This document shows positions 51,891 to 64,000 of a stretch of 64,000 nucleotides of DNA, in pieces (positions within the stretch are counted from its first letter, which is position 1; each line of letters begins with the position of its first letter). The notes beneath the pieces are model-generated. The model ran no database searches and was not told where the DNA came from. It was given only the letters and a program-made list of their open reading frames with translations. Source of the stretch: Pardosa pseudoannulata (lineage: Eukaryota > Arthropoda > Arachnida > Araneae > Lycosidae); NCBI GenBank assembly GCA_032207245.1, contig CM063503.1:63556244-63620243 (forward strand), given 5' to 3'. The translations under genes and the position numbers were made by a program.

Positions 51891-52344
51891 TGTAATAGGT
51901 ATTAATGTGTACTAGCATGAAAGGCTTTTCTTCAACTATATGTACCTTTACATTTATTTTTCTGCAAGGGGATCAAACCTAGCCATCATTTCATGTATAT
52001 TCCTTTAATTAAAATTATATGAATTTGTGAAGCATGCTAATTTAATTAAAGTCAAAAAGGAAGAAAAAATTTAATAGGAGTATTATACCTTAAAAAGTTG
52101 TCAAAATGACTTTTTATAATTCTAGTGTTTAGACATTAAAAAAGACTGAAGTTTGTCATCTGCAAAATTGGAATTTTTTTTTAAAGTTATGTTCCTTTTC
52201 TCTTTCAGTTATTTATTTGATTTGCAACTTAAGAAATATTGATGTAAACATCACAAGACTTTTTATTATATTTTATTTTACAAATGCCAAACAATTAGCA
52301 CCATCAGTCATGGGCTCTCTATGAATGACCATTATTTTGAAATA

Positions 52345-52640
52345 TTTTGTTATTTAGAAGGCAGATTACAATCAGAAATAATGTGCAAAACTAGATGTTA
52401 TAATAGTTCTAAGTTTCAGCCTTTTACAGCTATTTGTTTATGAGTTATGCATTACGGCATTAATATGTTTTATATTAAGTTTTCATTATAAAAGGGGCAT
52501 ATTACAATCAAAAAGGAAGTGTACAACTAGATGTTATGATAGTACTAAATACAAATATGCAAAATTTCAACATTTTATGGTGAACTGTATGTTATATTGA
52601 AATTTTTTGTATTAAAGAGTACAGATTACAGTCAAAACCA
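52345..52640. repeat. Diverged tandem repeat, three units of about 130 bp
   Basis: agattacaatcagaaa, atattacaatcaaaaa and agattacagtcaaaac mark three successive units. The first two also share aactagatgttat.atagt.ctaa and a Cttttac/Cattttatgg block. Confidence 0.65.
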
Positions 52641-53570
52641 GTTAATGGTCAAAAGGGATATTTAAAGCTTCCTTGTTTGTACATACAGGTGTAACACTGA
52701 CACTTTTCAAAACTGATTCAGTCATGGTTAAAGCAGGAATTTCCATTGAAATCTAGATACTAAAATTTTTCATGATTAGAATGTTTCATCTATTTTGTAC
52801 AAGGAAATAAAAACTGTCTGTGGTATGATTATTATAGTTGCTGTTAGTTTTGTTTCCCTTTATAAAACAACTGAACTGAAAATGGTAGATATAAGACATA
52901 TTACCATTACTTGTCCTCAGAAACTTACATTTTAAGGGCTAGGGGGAGATCAACAAAAAATTTATAATATTGATATTTTCTATGTAATACTGATTCCAAA
53001 ACATTTTTCTTAAAAAAATGAGAATGCCTTACATGTAACAGAAGTTATTGACATGTAGACAACAAAGTTAAGACTTGTTAAACCAGGGTCAATATTTATA
53101 TAATCATTACTTAATTTTTTATAACATGTATCTAAACTTATTTTTGACATACAATTCACATTTAAAGCTCAGGGTATACTACTGTTAATGCATCAATATC
53201 TCTGAAATTTTATTGAAGAAAATATAAATGAGGTAAAACTTAAATGATGGAAAAAGTAACAAAATTTTTAAGAAGAAATATTTAACTGTTACTTAATTTT
53301 TTTATTACTTTGCATCTAAACAGTTCATATATTATGTGCATGATGAGTTGTATAAATAGATTTCACTTGTTTGTGCAGCTTGCTTTCAAGCATTCCTAAT
53401 TTCATTTTATAAATCCATATTGCAAATTAACAAGGATAAAACGTGATTGCTAATCATGGAAAGCCACTAATATTTACATCTAGTTGTTACAACTGTTGCC
53501 ATTTAAAATGTAGAAATATTGGGATGATTAATATAAATGTAAAAATATAGATGTACCACATATATACACA

Positions 53571-53722
<152 letters not shown>

Positions 53723-53802
53723 ATGTGTAAGTTACTGTTTCTTATTATCTGTACTAATTTTATATTGAATTCAAATAAATTATACCATATTGCCTTTTGC
53801 AG

Positions 53803-53906
53803 GTTTCTCTTTGGATTGCAAGAATATCCTATATGGAAAAGATGCATAATTTTGAAGACTTCAGCTGAATATTTTTTTAATCTCCAAGTTTATATTTACT
53901 TTAAAA
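53803..53906 (+). other. Likely 5' UTR segment of WDPCP with a short upstream frame
   Basis: A pyrimidine-rich acceptor (ccttttgcag) ends at 53802, 104 bases before the WDPCP start. The segment between contains one upstream ATG (53841) opening an 8-codon frame that stops at TGA before the main start, so it could damp translation. The matching donor exon was not found; it should lie in 47.4-53.6 kb. Confidence 0.5.
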
Positions 53907-56219
53907 ATGACACTTTTTACATCTTTACATTTGTTGAATTTAAAGCAGTCACATTTTATACTTCATACTGATGATGTTGATTGCATCAAGCTAAGTGAAA
54001 AATATAACTGTGTACATGGGTATTACTCTTCAGCAAAAAATGAATATTTCCAAAGTCGCTGCTCAAAATGTGAGCATCAGTGGAGTGTTAAAAGAAATGT
54101 GAAGTATCTTGATAAACTATCTAGACAATATAAATGCCTTTATTTGTCCTGGGACTTAAATCAACCTTTGATTTTATTTTTTAGTAATGGATCAGTTGTT
54201 AGTATAGAATTGAATGATGAAAACAATACTGTGTTAAAAGTTGAAATTGATAACAATTTATGTGGGAAATTCCCTCCAAGTCGATTAGTTGATGTTGTTA
54301 TGTGTAAAAACTATATTTATGTGACATATACTGAACCTAAACTTTCATTAATACATATTAACCAAGAATCACCTTCTTTATTATCTAAAATTTTTGGTTG
54401 GAAAAAAGGAAAATTACTTGGTTTTGAACCTAAAATAGTAAATTTTGATCTTTATGTACATAGCAACAAGAGCTTAGAGAGAAAACTCTCTTTAAATACT
54501 CAAAAGAATCTTCTTTTGGTTTGGTGGAAAAATTCAGGAGATGATGTATGGCCTTGGACTCCCATTGCACACCTTTCTGACAGAGTAAATATGCTTGTAT
54601 ATTCTGTAAATGGAGCATTTATGGAACTGCTTTGTTCTGTGAAAGTACAAGATGAGCTTCTTCATGCTAATTTTAGTAAACAACACTCTAATCAACTGTT
54701 TACTTTAGAAGAAATAAAAAAAGGAGGAGAAATTATTGTTAATATTTGTGTTCATGAAATTATTCATGGTCAGTGTCAGTTAATATACACTACAAAACTT
54801 CCAGTTAGAGGAAATTTAGTTGCATTTGATTGGAGCTATGAAGATAAATTGCTGGCAGCAGATTCAGACGGTCTTCTTTTGATTTATGACATTAACAAAA
54901 AGTCTACTATTGTTACTAACCTTGAGTTTTTACCCAGGCATTTATCATGGCACCCACAAAGTTGTATTGCTTTAATTGTTGGTCGAAACAATAATTTGGT
55001 TTGTTTTGATGCAGCACTTAACATGGTGAATTTTAAATTATGCTATAAAACATCTTTGCAGTCTAAGTATTTAGAATTAAATTCATATTTTCATAGACAG
55101 TTTACAGTACAAAAAGTATTATGGCAAAAATCTGTCTTTAATGATACATGTTTGCTTAAATTAGATGCTGAATTATCATCATTTGTTTTCGTAAAATTTT
55201 CATTTGGCTGTATCACTAGGCATAATGTAACAGCCTTGGAAATTGTTAGTCAGTATTTAAAATGTAATTGTATAGATAGAGCAATTTTAGTTTTAAGGAG
55301 TTTAGACTGGTGTTCTAATAGTGACATCAAATTTCAGTGCTTATCTAAAATTGCAAATTTTTTGTTCAGAAAACCCTTAGACTCAAAGCATTTATCTGGT
55401 TTAGAACTAGCTTTAGGTACATTTTATGATTGGGTTGAAATTTTGCCCAAGAGAATAGTTGAAATGTATGAGCATAGAATGCATCACCTTGCAAGGCGTT
55501 TTTTCCATCATCTTTTACGTTATCATAAGTTTAGGAAGGCATTTTTATTAGCTGTTGATTTAGAATCTCACGATTTATTTCTTGATTTGTATCATGTTGC
55601 TAAACAGAGAGGTGAGAACATATTAGCTACTGTGGCCTTACATAAAGCTGGAGAACTAGAGGATTCTTGTGATAGCTATTCTGAATCATGTTCATCAGAT
55701 ACCCACTCTGAGTCTTCCTCTTCATCAGTTAATGATGCTGTTTATAATGATAAGGTACTTCAAAGTGTTTCTAGAGCTGGGGAGGCTTGGACAGAAGTAA
55801 AATGGCCAGATAATGCTCAAACATCAGTAAAATCTTTAAGTGATCATACTAGTCAAGTGAAAGAATATAGGCAAGCTGTTTCAAATTCTTATAAGCATAA
55901 CACATATAATAGCAAAAAGGATCACCTGGACAAAAGTACTATATCAAATTATCCATCAGATGGTCATTCTGAAACCATGCCTCTTCCAAGTCCATCAGTA
56001 TTGCATCACTTACCAAAACATTCTTCAAGTATTGCAAGTACTTTCATAAGGGAACCATATTTTTCAGACCAGTCATCTAATGCTCCTAATTTAAACATTA
56101 AGGTCTGTGATAATTATAACAATAAAAACAGCAATGGTAGGGAAAGCAGTGTTGTTGATGAAGAAAATGAAGAAATGGAGGGTACTAAAATTAAACTTGC
56201 TCATTTGGGTATAATATAA
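53907..56219 (+). CDS. WDPCP: WD repeat-containing and planar cell polarity effector (fritz homologue), single coding exon
   Basis: An uninterrupted frame of 770 residues, close to the length of human WDPCP (about 745). The start [14 protein letters not shown] aligns with the family's N-terminus, supporting this ATG. The N-terminal two thirds contain beta-propeller-like segments ([18 protein letters not shown] near 90, [15 protein letters not shown] near 210, [22 protein letters not shown] near 310, LSWHPQS near 350). A helical C-terminal part carries the diagnostic [20 protein letters not shown] (530-549). A Ser/Asp/Glu-rich linker (about 585-615) and a polar tail follow, ending [10 protein letters not shown], like the family terminus. 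Known role: CPLANE subunit with Intu and Fuz at the ciliary base, recruiting intraflagellar transport A proteins and organising septins; Drosophila fritz acts in planar polarity. A splice acceptor at 53801-53802 suggests a spliced 5' UTR. A short upstream frame, MHNFEDFS, begins at 53841 in that leader. Unlike vertebrate orthologues, the coding region has no introns here. Confidence 0.93.
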   Translation: MTLFTSLHLLNLKQSHFILHTDDVDCIKLSEKYNCVHGYYSSAKNEYFQSRCSKCEHQWSVKRNVKYLDKLSRQYKCLYLSWDLNQPLILFFSNGSVVSIELNDENNTVLKVEIDNNLCGKFPPSRLVDVVMCKNYIYVTYTEPKLSLIHINQESPSLLSKIFGWKKGKLLGFEPKIVNFDLYVHSNKSLERKLSLNTQKNLLLVWWKNSGDDVWPWTPIAHLSDRVNMLVYSVNGAFMELLCSVKVQDELLHANFSKQHSNQLFTLEEIKKGGEIIVNICVHEIIHGQCQLIYTTKLPVRGNLVAFDWSYEDKLLAADSDGLLLIYDINKKSTIVTNLEFLPRHLSWHPQSCIALIVGRNNNLVCFDAALNMVNFKLCYKTSLQSKYLELNSYFHRQFTVQKVLWQKSVFNDTCLLKLDAELSSFVFVKFSFGCITRHNVTALEIVSQYLKCNCIDRAILVLRSLDWCSNSDIKFQCLSKIANFLFRKPLDSKHLSGLELALGTFYDWVEILPKRIVEMYEHRMHHLARRFFHHLLRYHKFRKAFLLAVDLESHDLFLDLYHVAKQRGENILATVALHKAGELEDSCDSYSESCSSDTHSESSSSSVNDAVYNDKVLQSVSRAGEAWTEVKWPDNAQTSVKSLSDHTSQVKEYRQAVSNSYKHNTYNSKKDHLDKSTISNYPSDGHSETMPLPSPSVLHHLPKHSSSIASTFIREPYFSDQSSNAPNLNIKVCDNYNNKNSNGRESSVVDEENEEMEGTKIKLAHLGII

Positions 56220-59200
56220 AAGGCATGTGTAAAGTATGGATTTTTTTTTATCAAATATTTTATGAAACTGAATTTTAAATCTAAATTGTTTTGTTAATAT
56301 ATGAGTACTTTCATGTTTATATTTATGCATTTGTAATGTAGAATTCCATATGCCTTTCTGTTTGATATGTGATTATTTTCATTTAGATATTTTGCCATCC
56401 TTTTACATGAAATTTTACTATAACTAGCATTTATATATGTGTATATCTTATATGAAAATAGTATTTTTTTCCCTATGTGCCTGTTTTTCTAGTCATCTGG
56501 TATTCATAATATTTCATATGACCTACTTCTCAAAAATATGTAAAAAAGAAGGGATTTCTGTGCAATACTTTAAGACTTTTCCTAAAAAATTTTTCTTCAG
56601 CATGAAGCTGAATATATTTTTGACATAAAAATATATTTTTAAAAAGCAGTAGTTATATATATTGAATATTTTTACATTAGATTAATAAGGGATTAAAAAC
56701 CCTAATTCTACATTTTATTATAACGGGTCAAAACACAGATTAATAAAGTAATACTTGAGAGCTATTATATTATTAATCAGTTACAAAAAGCATACCAAAT
56801 GTATTTGTTATCTGTTCATTCATAAAAATTATTTTTGTATGAATTTGTTGTGAGCATAACCCTTATCTACCATGTTAGGTCTAAATAAACCATAACACCC
56901 TATTTAAAAACTGATTTGAAATAGGTATAAACATTCATGCTGACAGTGATATTTAGAGTCATAGATTTTGATAGCTAAAGGTAGCATGCACCCTAGCTGT
57001 TAGTTCTGTTTCAAGCATCATAGAAGAATCACTTAACCCTTAAAATTTATTTTTATTATATACCAACAAATCAAGGAGGCATTAACTTAGCACAAATGTA
57101 TTATGTAAGAGATGCATTCAAATTAAATTTGAAGCCTGTACTTGTTTATTTTATCTGGCCTCTTAAATCTAATCTATGTGTTGATTTGAATTTTGAGGTT
57201 TTAACAGAGCTCTGTATATCTACCATTTGTATTTTAGATTTACATATGGCTGTTTACATATAAGTTTTTATTACTTCTAAACCTAAGAGTACCTAGATCT
57301 CTGGAAAGTGAACCAAAAATATAAGTGTTGAAATGCAGAGCAGTGCATCAAACATCTGGGAGAAGGAATGTTAGAAAAAAGATCTACTAATCACTTGGGT
57401 ACATTTGATGGCTGACACTCATCATTTATATGTTCAAAGTTTTTGGTATATAAAGTCTTGTTTATTTGATGACTGATACTCTTATCATGCCCTCATTTTG
57501 CCTAGGTTTTTGATGATGAGTCTAATTTGTCATTCAAACTTCTACTGCCTTATATACTACTCTATGCATCAGTAAATTAAATCTGTTCCACTTAAGACTT
57601 TTTTTCAAATAAATCTGTACCTAAGAGGTTAAAAGCATTATTGTACATAAAAAGTACATGAGGTTGAATGGTGATACATGCTAGAAATTCTTACATGTTT
57701 GGAAAATTCTAAACACATTTGTTAAGACTGTGACTTTAGTTAAACTAACATTTTCTGTTTAATTTTAATTTTAAATTTATTTTCTATTTATATATATTTA
57801 TACCTTTATGTTACAAATGTAAGTAGTTCAATAGACTTTTGCAATTTCATTTATCTTATTTTCATATTTCAATAATTCTTTGGTCATTTTGTATATTTGT
57901 ATAATTCATATTTATTATATATATGATTTGTTTCTTTAATGAGGAATAATTTTATAATTTGAATAGCATTCATTTAAAGAAAATGTAATTAGATTTTAAC
58001 TATTTATAATGAAATTTCACTTATTAAACTCTTAAACATTTACATTTCATAATGTATCTAACAGGTATATGCAGTTTGCCCTACATTTGTTTATAAAATT
58101 ATATATACACAGAAGGTTATTCACATTTTATGGAATTTGTTTTGTATTTTATTTTTTAACTGCATTTTGAGATAAAAATTTAGTAACTTCAGAATAATTA
58201 TCTGCTACAGTTATCTATTAATCAAAATGCAATATAAAAGATTTATTTTAAAAATAGCTCTTAAAATGGAGAGATAGCTCGAAGGTTATGTAACTGCACT
58301 TTCCAAGAAGAATTATTCATATCAACAAATCATAAAGTAGTGTTAAAATCTTAGTTATTGCATTTAAAAAGAGGTTTCTATAGTTTGTTAAATTTAAAAG
58401 GAAAAAAAATCTGAAAATGAAAATGACTGCAAAACCTTATCCTAAAATAGTTAACTTATTTCTGGATATCCGATATTTTTATATAATGAGTATATCTTCA
58501 CTATGTTTCATGATACATGATTTGCTAACAGTGGAGGAGAGAAGTATGCATCACAGTTTCATTACTCACTTTTCAATATATCTAAATTATGTATCTTAAA
58601 TTAATTCTTTAAGTACTATTAAAAGTTTATTTAAAATAATTTAAAACATTTGATTTCTATTAAAAGTAGTTTTAAAGTTTACCTCATTGTTTAAATCATA
58701 ATTCCAAAAATTTTCAGGATTTTCTGTCAAGTCTTACAAACACAAAATGCCAACCAAATATTGGTTTTCAAATTATGAAATATTTCTTTGTCTCTTTGTC
58801 AAATCTATCTATAAGTATACATATAGTAGATTTTTTTAAACAAGTTTAATCAATTTTGTGCGGAGTTTATAACTCAAATCACTTGTACCTCAAATCAATT
58901 AAACTGTTGAAATGGATAAAAATGCCATTAATCTAATCTAGGACCCCATCCTAGTCCATACTGATGATCAAGTTTTTATCATTCCTTTTTCTTTTTTTTT
59001 TTTTAACTCTATACTTAGCATTTATTTCTTACATATATATATTTTCTTTGGACTTATGATTAGGAAATCAAAGTTTTTAAAAATAACTATACATAAATGT
59101 CATCATAATACTCATACTTCGCTGTGAGCTGTAGGTGCTGACTACAAAGATCAATCAGTGAAGATTTTTAGCAAATTTTGGAATGTAATATCTTATCCTG

Positions 59201-59890
59201 AAATTGATATGATCAGAGAGTTTATATTTGCATCCTTTCTGGAAATTTATGGTTTCAAATCTCTTGAAACTAACTTGGTAGTTAAAAGTAAACATCCCTT
59301 TTTAATAAATCTTCATAAAATCTTCTAAAAAAAGACAATCTAGCACTTTGCGAGAAAAAATACCACTTATAAAGTACCATAACCCTTTGATCTTTCTGAT
59401 TTTCTGTTCAGAGTTGCACAAGAAAAGACTATTTGAAGTAATACTAGAAGTGGAAATCAGATAATAAGCTCAGTAATACTTCAATATAAAAGCTTGATTT
59501 ATTGTAAGACTGAACTTGTAAATATATTTACATGTATCACAAATCAATTTCCTTTATTTAAGTTAATTAAAATGAATTTTATTTATCTTCCCAAACTAAC
59601 ACAGAATTTATTGTTTTACATTTTTTACCATAAAGTGCTTTTATAAAGATATTAATATATGCGGGCATACTAACAAAATTTATAGAAGTGAATGTAAAAA
59701 GAAATAAAATTCCTAAGGTATATTTAATACATTAAAAAATTTTTAAACTTTATTCTCTTCCATATTGGGTTTTGATTTTTTTAATGAACTTGTATTTTGA
59801 ACTTTTGTTTGTAACTTGTTGCAAAAATTCTCTGATCATTTACTTGTATATTGGAATGCTTATAAGTAATAGTATTTTTATATACATACA
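56220..59890. other. Region after WDPCP; 3' UTR and gene-free sequence
   Basis: AATAAA hexamers occur (for example about 56884), so the WDPCP 3' UTR could end within 0.7 kb. No further gene, RNA or transposon is supported up to 59.9 kb. Confidence 0.4.
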
Positions 59891-59898
59891 TACATGCA

Positions 59899-60465
59899 TG
59901 TAATGAAAATGATTACCCCTTAAATACCTTCATAATTTTTTTTCCTTTCTCATTTTCTAATTCCAAATTTCCCAGCTGTAAAGTGGTCAGATTTAAAGGA
60001 ACGTTCTCTAACCTAAATTCTTTTTAATGTTTCTCAAAAGTAATGCTGGCCTAAATGCTAATTTTCTGTCTACTGACCACATTTTTTCAGCTGTCTAAAG
60101 AAAATAGTTTTGCTTTTCCAATAACTAAATAGTTTCTAATGTGGTAGCTAACTTAAATTATCAAACTTCATTCTTGACTCCCAAAAAATGCTGAACAATC
60201 TAAAATCTCTTGGGAATAAAATCCCTCATTCTTCGGATTGACATTTCTAAAAGAACTGTGTGTATTTCAGCTTTTAATACAGAACTCTTCTCTTATGAAG
60301 ATTGACCAATTAATTTTTATTCTTAATAAATTTAAAGTTCCACCATTCTAGACTTGTGTTTCTGATGACATATAGCTGCATTTTATTGCCCAGTAAGCTT
60401 AGACAATTGTAATAATAGTAACTAATTTCTCCTGTAATCCATAAAAGATAATTTCTCTGGTTACA
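59899..60465 (+). mobile_element. Solo LTR-like repeat, family A
   Basis: TGTAATGAAAATGATTACC...CTCTGGTTACA (567 bp). It lies in a taca/tata-rich setting and shares ttttctgtctactgaccaca, gactcccaaaaaatgctga and tagacttgtgtttctgatga-type blocks with the other copies. Confidence 0.68.
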
Positions 60466-60779
60466 TATACGTATGTGTATTGTGTATTTATTAAATCTTT
60501 ATTAGAGCAAGCTTATTTTTACAAGAGTAAAGTGAAATAAAAAGTGGTTTAATCTTTACAGAGGCATTTTTGATTAGAATGTTCTTTTTATTTATTCATG
60601 TAAAATACTGATTATAACCATAATAAACAGTAGCATGCAAGATAAAAATTTTAAGAAAAAAAAAAGCAGATCAATAATATTTCAACTTTATTAGCCATTA
60701 ACTCGTTATTCCATTTTCTTATTTAAAATAAAGGATAACTTAAAAAATAGCATTTGAAGGTACAAATTTTATCCCTTTT

Positions 60780-60985
60780 ATCCCAGTCAGCTATTCAGAG
60801 AATGGGTTAGATGATCTTGATGAAATTTTGCGTGGTAATGAAGATAAAAACTGGGAAGGTTTTAGGTACTCCAAATTGATTTAAAAGTCAAAAACATGTT
60901 GGATATAGAATATTTTTTTAACCTCCATCAGGTCTGGCAATTATATAGTTTGGTGTATTCATATATTTTTGTCCTAATCTGCCAA
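60780..60985. repeat. Interspersed repeat, copy 2 of 2
   Basis: Matches 38915-39120 in block order. It starts after tcccag and briefly stays open (SYSENGLDDLDEILRGNED), resembling an exon. The presence of a second, non-coding copy in the CCDC167 intron argues that it is repeat DNA. Confidence 0.45.
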
Positions 60986-63089
60986 GTTTATTAAAATTTT
61001 AAGCAATTTACTTTATCTGATAATGTTTAAAATTATATAAACTTTCATTTTTTTTATCCTGATTAAGTCATTTAATTGCTTTATATATATTTATTTATTT
61101 GGCACATTTCTTTCTTTTAATTTTATTTTACCATCTTGTTACAATATAATCTATTCCATTGCTGTGATCATCTACAAATGTATTTAACATTTTATTTATG
61201 TCACATGATTAATATATTTTTTCATAGGTACCATTTTTTTTCTTTAAATCATCTTGCTAAAAATGTAATTACCTTTATGTTAGTAGAGCACAAGAATTAA
61301 ACTCCAAATAGAGCCCTTTTATTTCTTTAGTTTATATTTTTAAAATTAATGAAGAACCCTTAATTTAATAAAATGTGTTATTCTTTTTATGAAAATGTAT
61401 ATTGTTGTTGAAATTATGTATACTGCTATTATTTAATTTGAGGATAATTCTGTATATTATAACCCTTCAATGTATGGCATATCATTTTAGATACAGCTAA
61501 AAAATAGCTTGTAGAATTTTTATGTTTTCTCAAAATAAACTTTCCTTTCGAGAGTAAGTAGAGGGCAATCTTATAAACAATCTGCAAAATTTTCAGTAAC
61601 TTCTATTCTTTATAAATTTTCCATTTGGTTCTACAGTTTATAATTTTTTGAACAGCAGACATAAATTCCCTTCTTCGGCAGGTACACAGACTAAAATCAA
61701 GACAAATTACTTTATTTATTATAAAACTCCATTTTACAGAACTTGTTTTGCATGTAATACCAAATAAATCTTTTTTCATTAATGGCATCCTATGATACTT
61801 AAAACAATAGCTGATCACTAACCTGACATGATCTAATATTCTAAATTGTTAAAACTTCATATTTATTTTATTCTGTGCAGTCTATAATAGTTTAGATTTA
61901 AGATATGCATCAATATGGAAATGACAGAATTGTCTTATTTAATTATCATTATTGTAATTATAATGATAATGGTAACATACATTTTGAAATAAGTGTAATT
62001 TTAATTTGAGAGCCTAAATAACTGAAGACATGTATTGTAGTGGTTGCCTATTTTATAGAATTGAAATTTCAGAAAATGTTTGGCACTATACTAATCCACA
62101 TATCAGAACTCATTAATACCAAATTTTGTACTTGGTTGTGTCATGTCACGGAAAAGATTGTGAAATTTGATATTATATCTCAGCAGTTCACAAGCAACAT
62201 TTTGCCTTCACATATTTACTACTATGATTATATCTTGGTAATAAACTATCTTATTTACAATCTACAACATGCAAGGTTTATTTAACATTTTTATTACTAT
62301 ATATATATCTCTTGTAGTGGTTCTTATACTTTATTTGGGAACCTTTTTTACGTAGACTGCCAAAAAGGAGCTAGTATAAAATAATAAAAAAGATTATTTT
62401 TAATTTTTATTTTGTGTATTTAGGTTCAATATAACAAAATTTGAAAAAAAAAAAAAAAAAATGGTATAAAATAGGTTACTTCATATATAATATAGTTAAA
62501 TGAAATATTCTGTTTAGTGAAAAAGCAGTTATTTTAGTAACAGCTTCACTTTTCTTGTGATGTGCTTATATACTTGCTTCAAATATTTATTGTTCTGCAC
62601 TACAGTATAATTCATTGATACTGTTTGTGTTTTCTCATAAAATAATGTATAAAAAGTGTAATTGAAAAAAAAATCAATTTCATGGTTTTTCTGATTATGA
62701 GCTAAAGTAAAATGATTCATTGTTTTGCATAGTTTAAAATTATATTGAATAATTGCTATAAAAATTCCATAGTTTAAGTATACAAGAAAGTTTGAGTTCC
62801 CTTGCATCTTTTTAATTTAATTATGGAGTGTTCATTTTAATTATTTTGATGAAAAATATTTTTCTGCTGTCTTATAATTTTCTTTTCATTATATTCATAT
62901 TTTTTATCTGATAAATGGATAATCATATATTTATGCAGATCATCATGAATTTGATCTATTTGTGATATTATTAATTTTTTTTTTAAGTTCATGTACATTT
63001 AATTCATCTGAAAAGCATTGTGATAAACATTACTTCAAGACCTAAAATTATATTTTTCTAGTTTAAAAAACAAGATCTTTCAAATATAA

Positions 63090-63090
<1 letters not shown>
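60986..63090. other. Gene-free AT-rich sequence
   Basis: No supported gene, RNA or repeat beyond A/T runs (for example poly-A at 62443-62461). Confidence 0.4.

Positions 63091-63091
<1 letters not shown>

Positions 63092-63148
<57 letters not shown>
63092..63148. repeat. (TA)n microsatellite
   Basis: 57 bp of TA. Confidence 0.95.
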
Positions 63149-63153
<5 letters not shown>

Positions 63154-64000
63154 TTTCTGCCCTTTTGAATTTAATATAGGAATATAGTAAAAATTGGATA
63201 AGCATCTATAAGCATTCAGAAAAGAAACAATAGCGATTTTAGTTGTCTTTTCCTGTATGTATATTGGATTCTGATGTTTGAAAATATTGATAAGAGAATT
63301 CCTGTACTGATATGAAAGGCTGTCTAAGATTATGGTAAATATATTTTTCACAAAATTCATGAAATTTTAAATGATTATAAGCTTTCTTGGAATTTTGTAT
63401 TAGAGACTTCATCTATTAATAATCCTAGGAACAGATAACAATGATTATAAATGCTGTGATAAAATAATTTGGTTTTATAATTAAAAGTTAGCTTCTTAAG
63501 GTAAAGCCACTAGAATGCCATTTTCTCCCATTTATTTGATTTTCCCCATCTTTTACTATTGTATATATAACATAATTTATTAATACAGAAAAAGAAGTAT
63601 ATATTATAATAAGTAAAAACTAATTATTGTTTGTTGTTCTTAGTGAGATTTTCTTCATTGAAATTTGAATTTGATTAAGTTTAAACATTTTTTCCTCAGA
63701 TTAGAGATCTGTGAATGAAAAGTATTTTTAATTTACAATTCCTGTTATAGATTGTAGTATATACAAAATAAAAGCATAGCATGCCTCATCTCTTAACTGT
63801 TACACTCATTGTATTATACAATTGCTTGGAAAAAGTAGCCCTTTAAAGAGTTAATTGCCTATCCCATAGGATATCTATTTGAGGGAAAGTAATAGCTTGG
63901 ATATAATTAATAAAATAGTTTTGTAAAGATAAAAATATTTGTTATATCTAAAATGTAAATGACTAAGCATTTTTGTAGTATGTTATCAATAGGGAAGATG
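63149..64000. other. Gene-free AT-rich sequence to the window end
   Basis: Nothing supported. Confidence 0.4.

Noticed and set aside
60780..60885. Possible exon reading SYSENGLDDLDEILRGNED
   Set aside because: A related non-coding copy at 38915-39120 indicates a repeat, and no neighbouring exon fits.

Overview
This window is eukaryotic and animal: AT-rich DNA with long introns, GT-AG splice sites, very long (TA)n and (GATA)n microsatellites and many decayed transposons. It holds three recognisable protein-coding genes. All are single-copy animal genes: GDPGP1 (11 coding exons, + strand, 17671-37280), CCDC167 (4 coding exons, - strand, 37336-47416) and WDPCP/fritz (one uninterrupted coding exon, + strand, 53907-56219). 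The transposon load (Tc1/mariner, hAT, a tRNA-derived SINE, solo LTR-like repeats, non-LTR fragments) suggests an invertebrate, probably an arthropod and possibly a chelicerate. The species cannot be fixed from sequence reading alone.

Layout. 1-16.4 kb is gene-free and repeat-dense, and keeps more CpG than the rest. It contains fold-back inverted repeats, a duplicated LINE tail, a mariner-like remnant, an internally deleted Tc1 element with both ends intact, a 0.8-kb compound microsatellite, a 254-bp tandem array with an A-B-B-A-B order, solo LTR-like repeats and a 1.1-kb non-autonomous hAT-like element with an 8-bp target duplication. 16.5-37.3 kb is GDPGP1, whose introns carry SINEs, LTR-like repeats, a hAT-type MITE and a dead Tc1 transposase. 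37.3-47.4 kb is CCDC167 on the other strand. Its 8.5-kb last intron holds a complete 2.5-kb hAT transposon with a perfect 8-bp target duplication, itself split by a SINE, and a dead mariner. 47.0-48.0 kb is a CpG-rich patch around the CCDC167 start and is the best candidate promoter, perhaps shared with WDPCP. 48-53.8 kb is CpG-poor and probably a 5' UTR intron of WDPCP. 56.2-64 kb has no gene I can support.

The three genes do not form a pathway: GDPGP1 is a nucleotide-sugar quality-control enzyme, CCDC167 a small tail-anchored membrane protein, and WDPCP a ciliary/planar-polarity effector. Their arrangement is the notable point. GDPGP1 and CCDC167 converge with only 55 bp between stop codons, and CCDC167 and WDPCP diverge from one CpG-rich segment. 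I found no clear sign of an undescribed molecular system. The more unusual signals are a scatter of perfect fold-back palindromes, LTR-like repeats sitting inside TA microsatellites, and the contrast between a heavily split GDPGP1 and an intronless WDPCP coding region.
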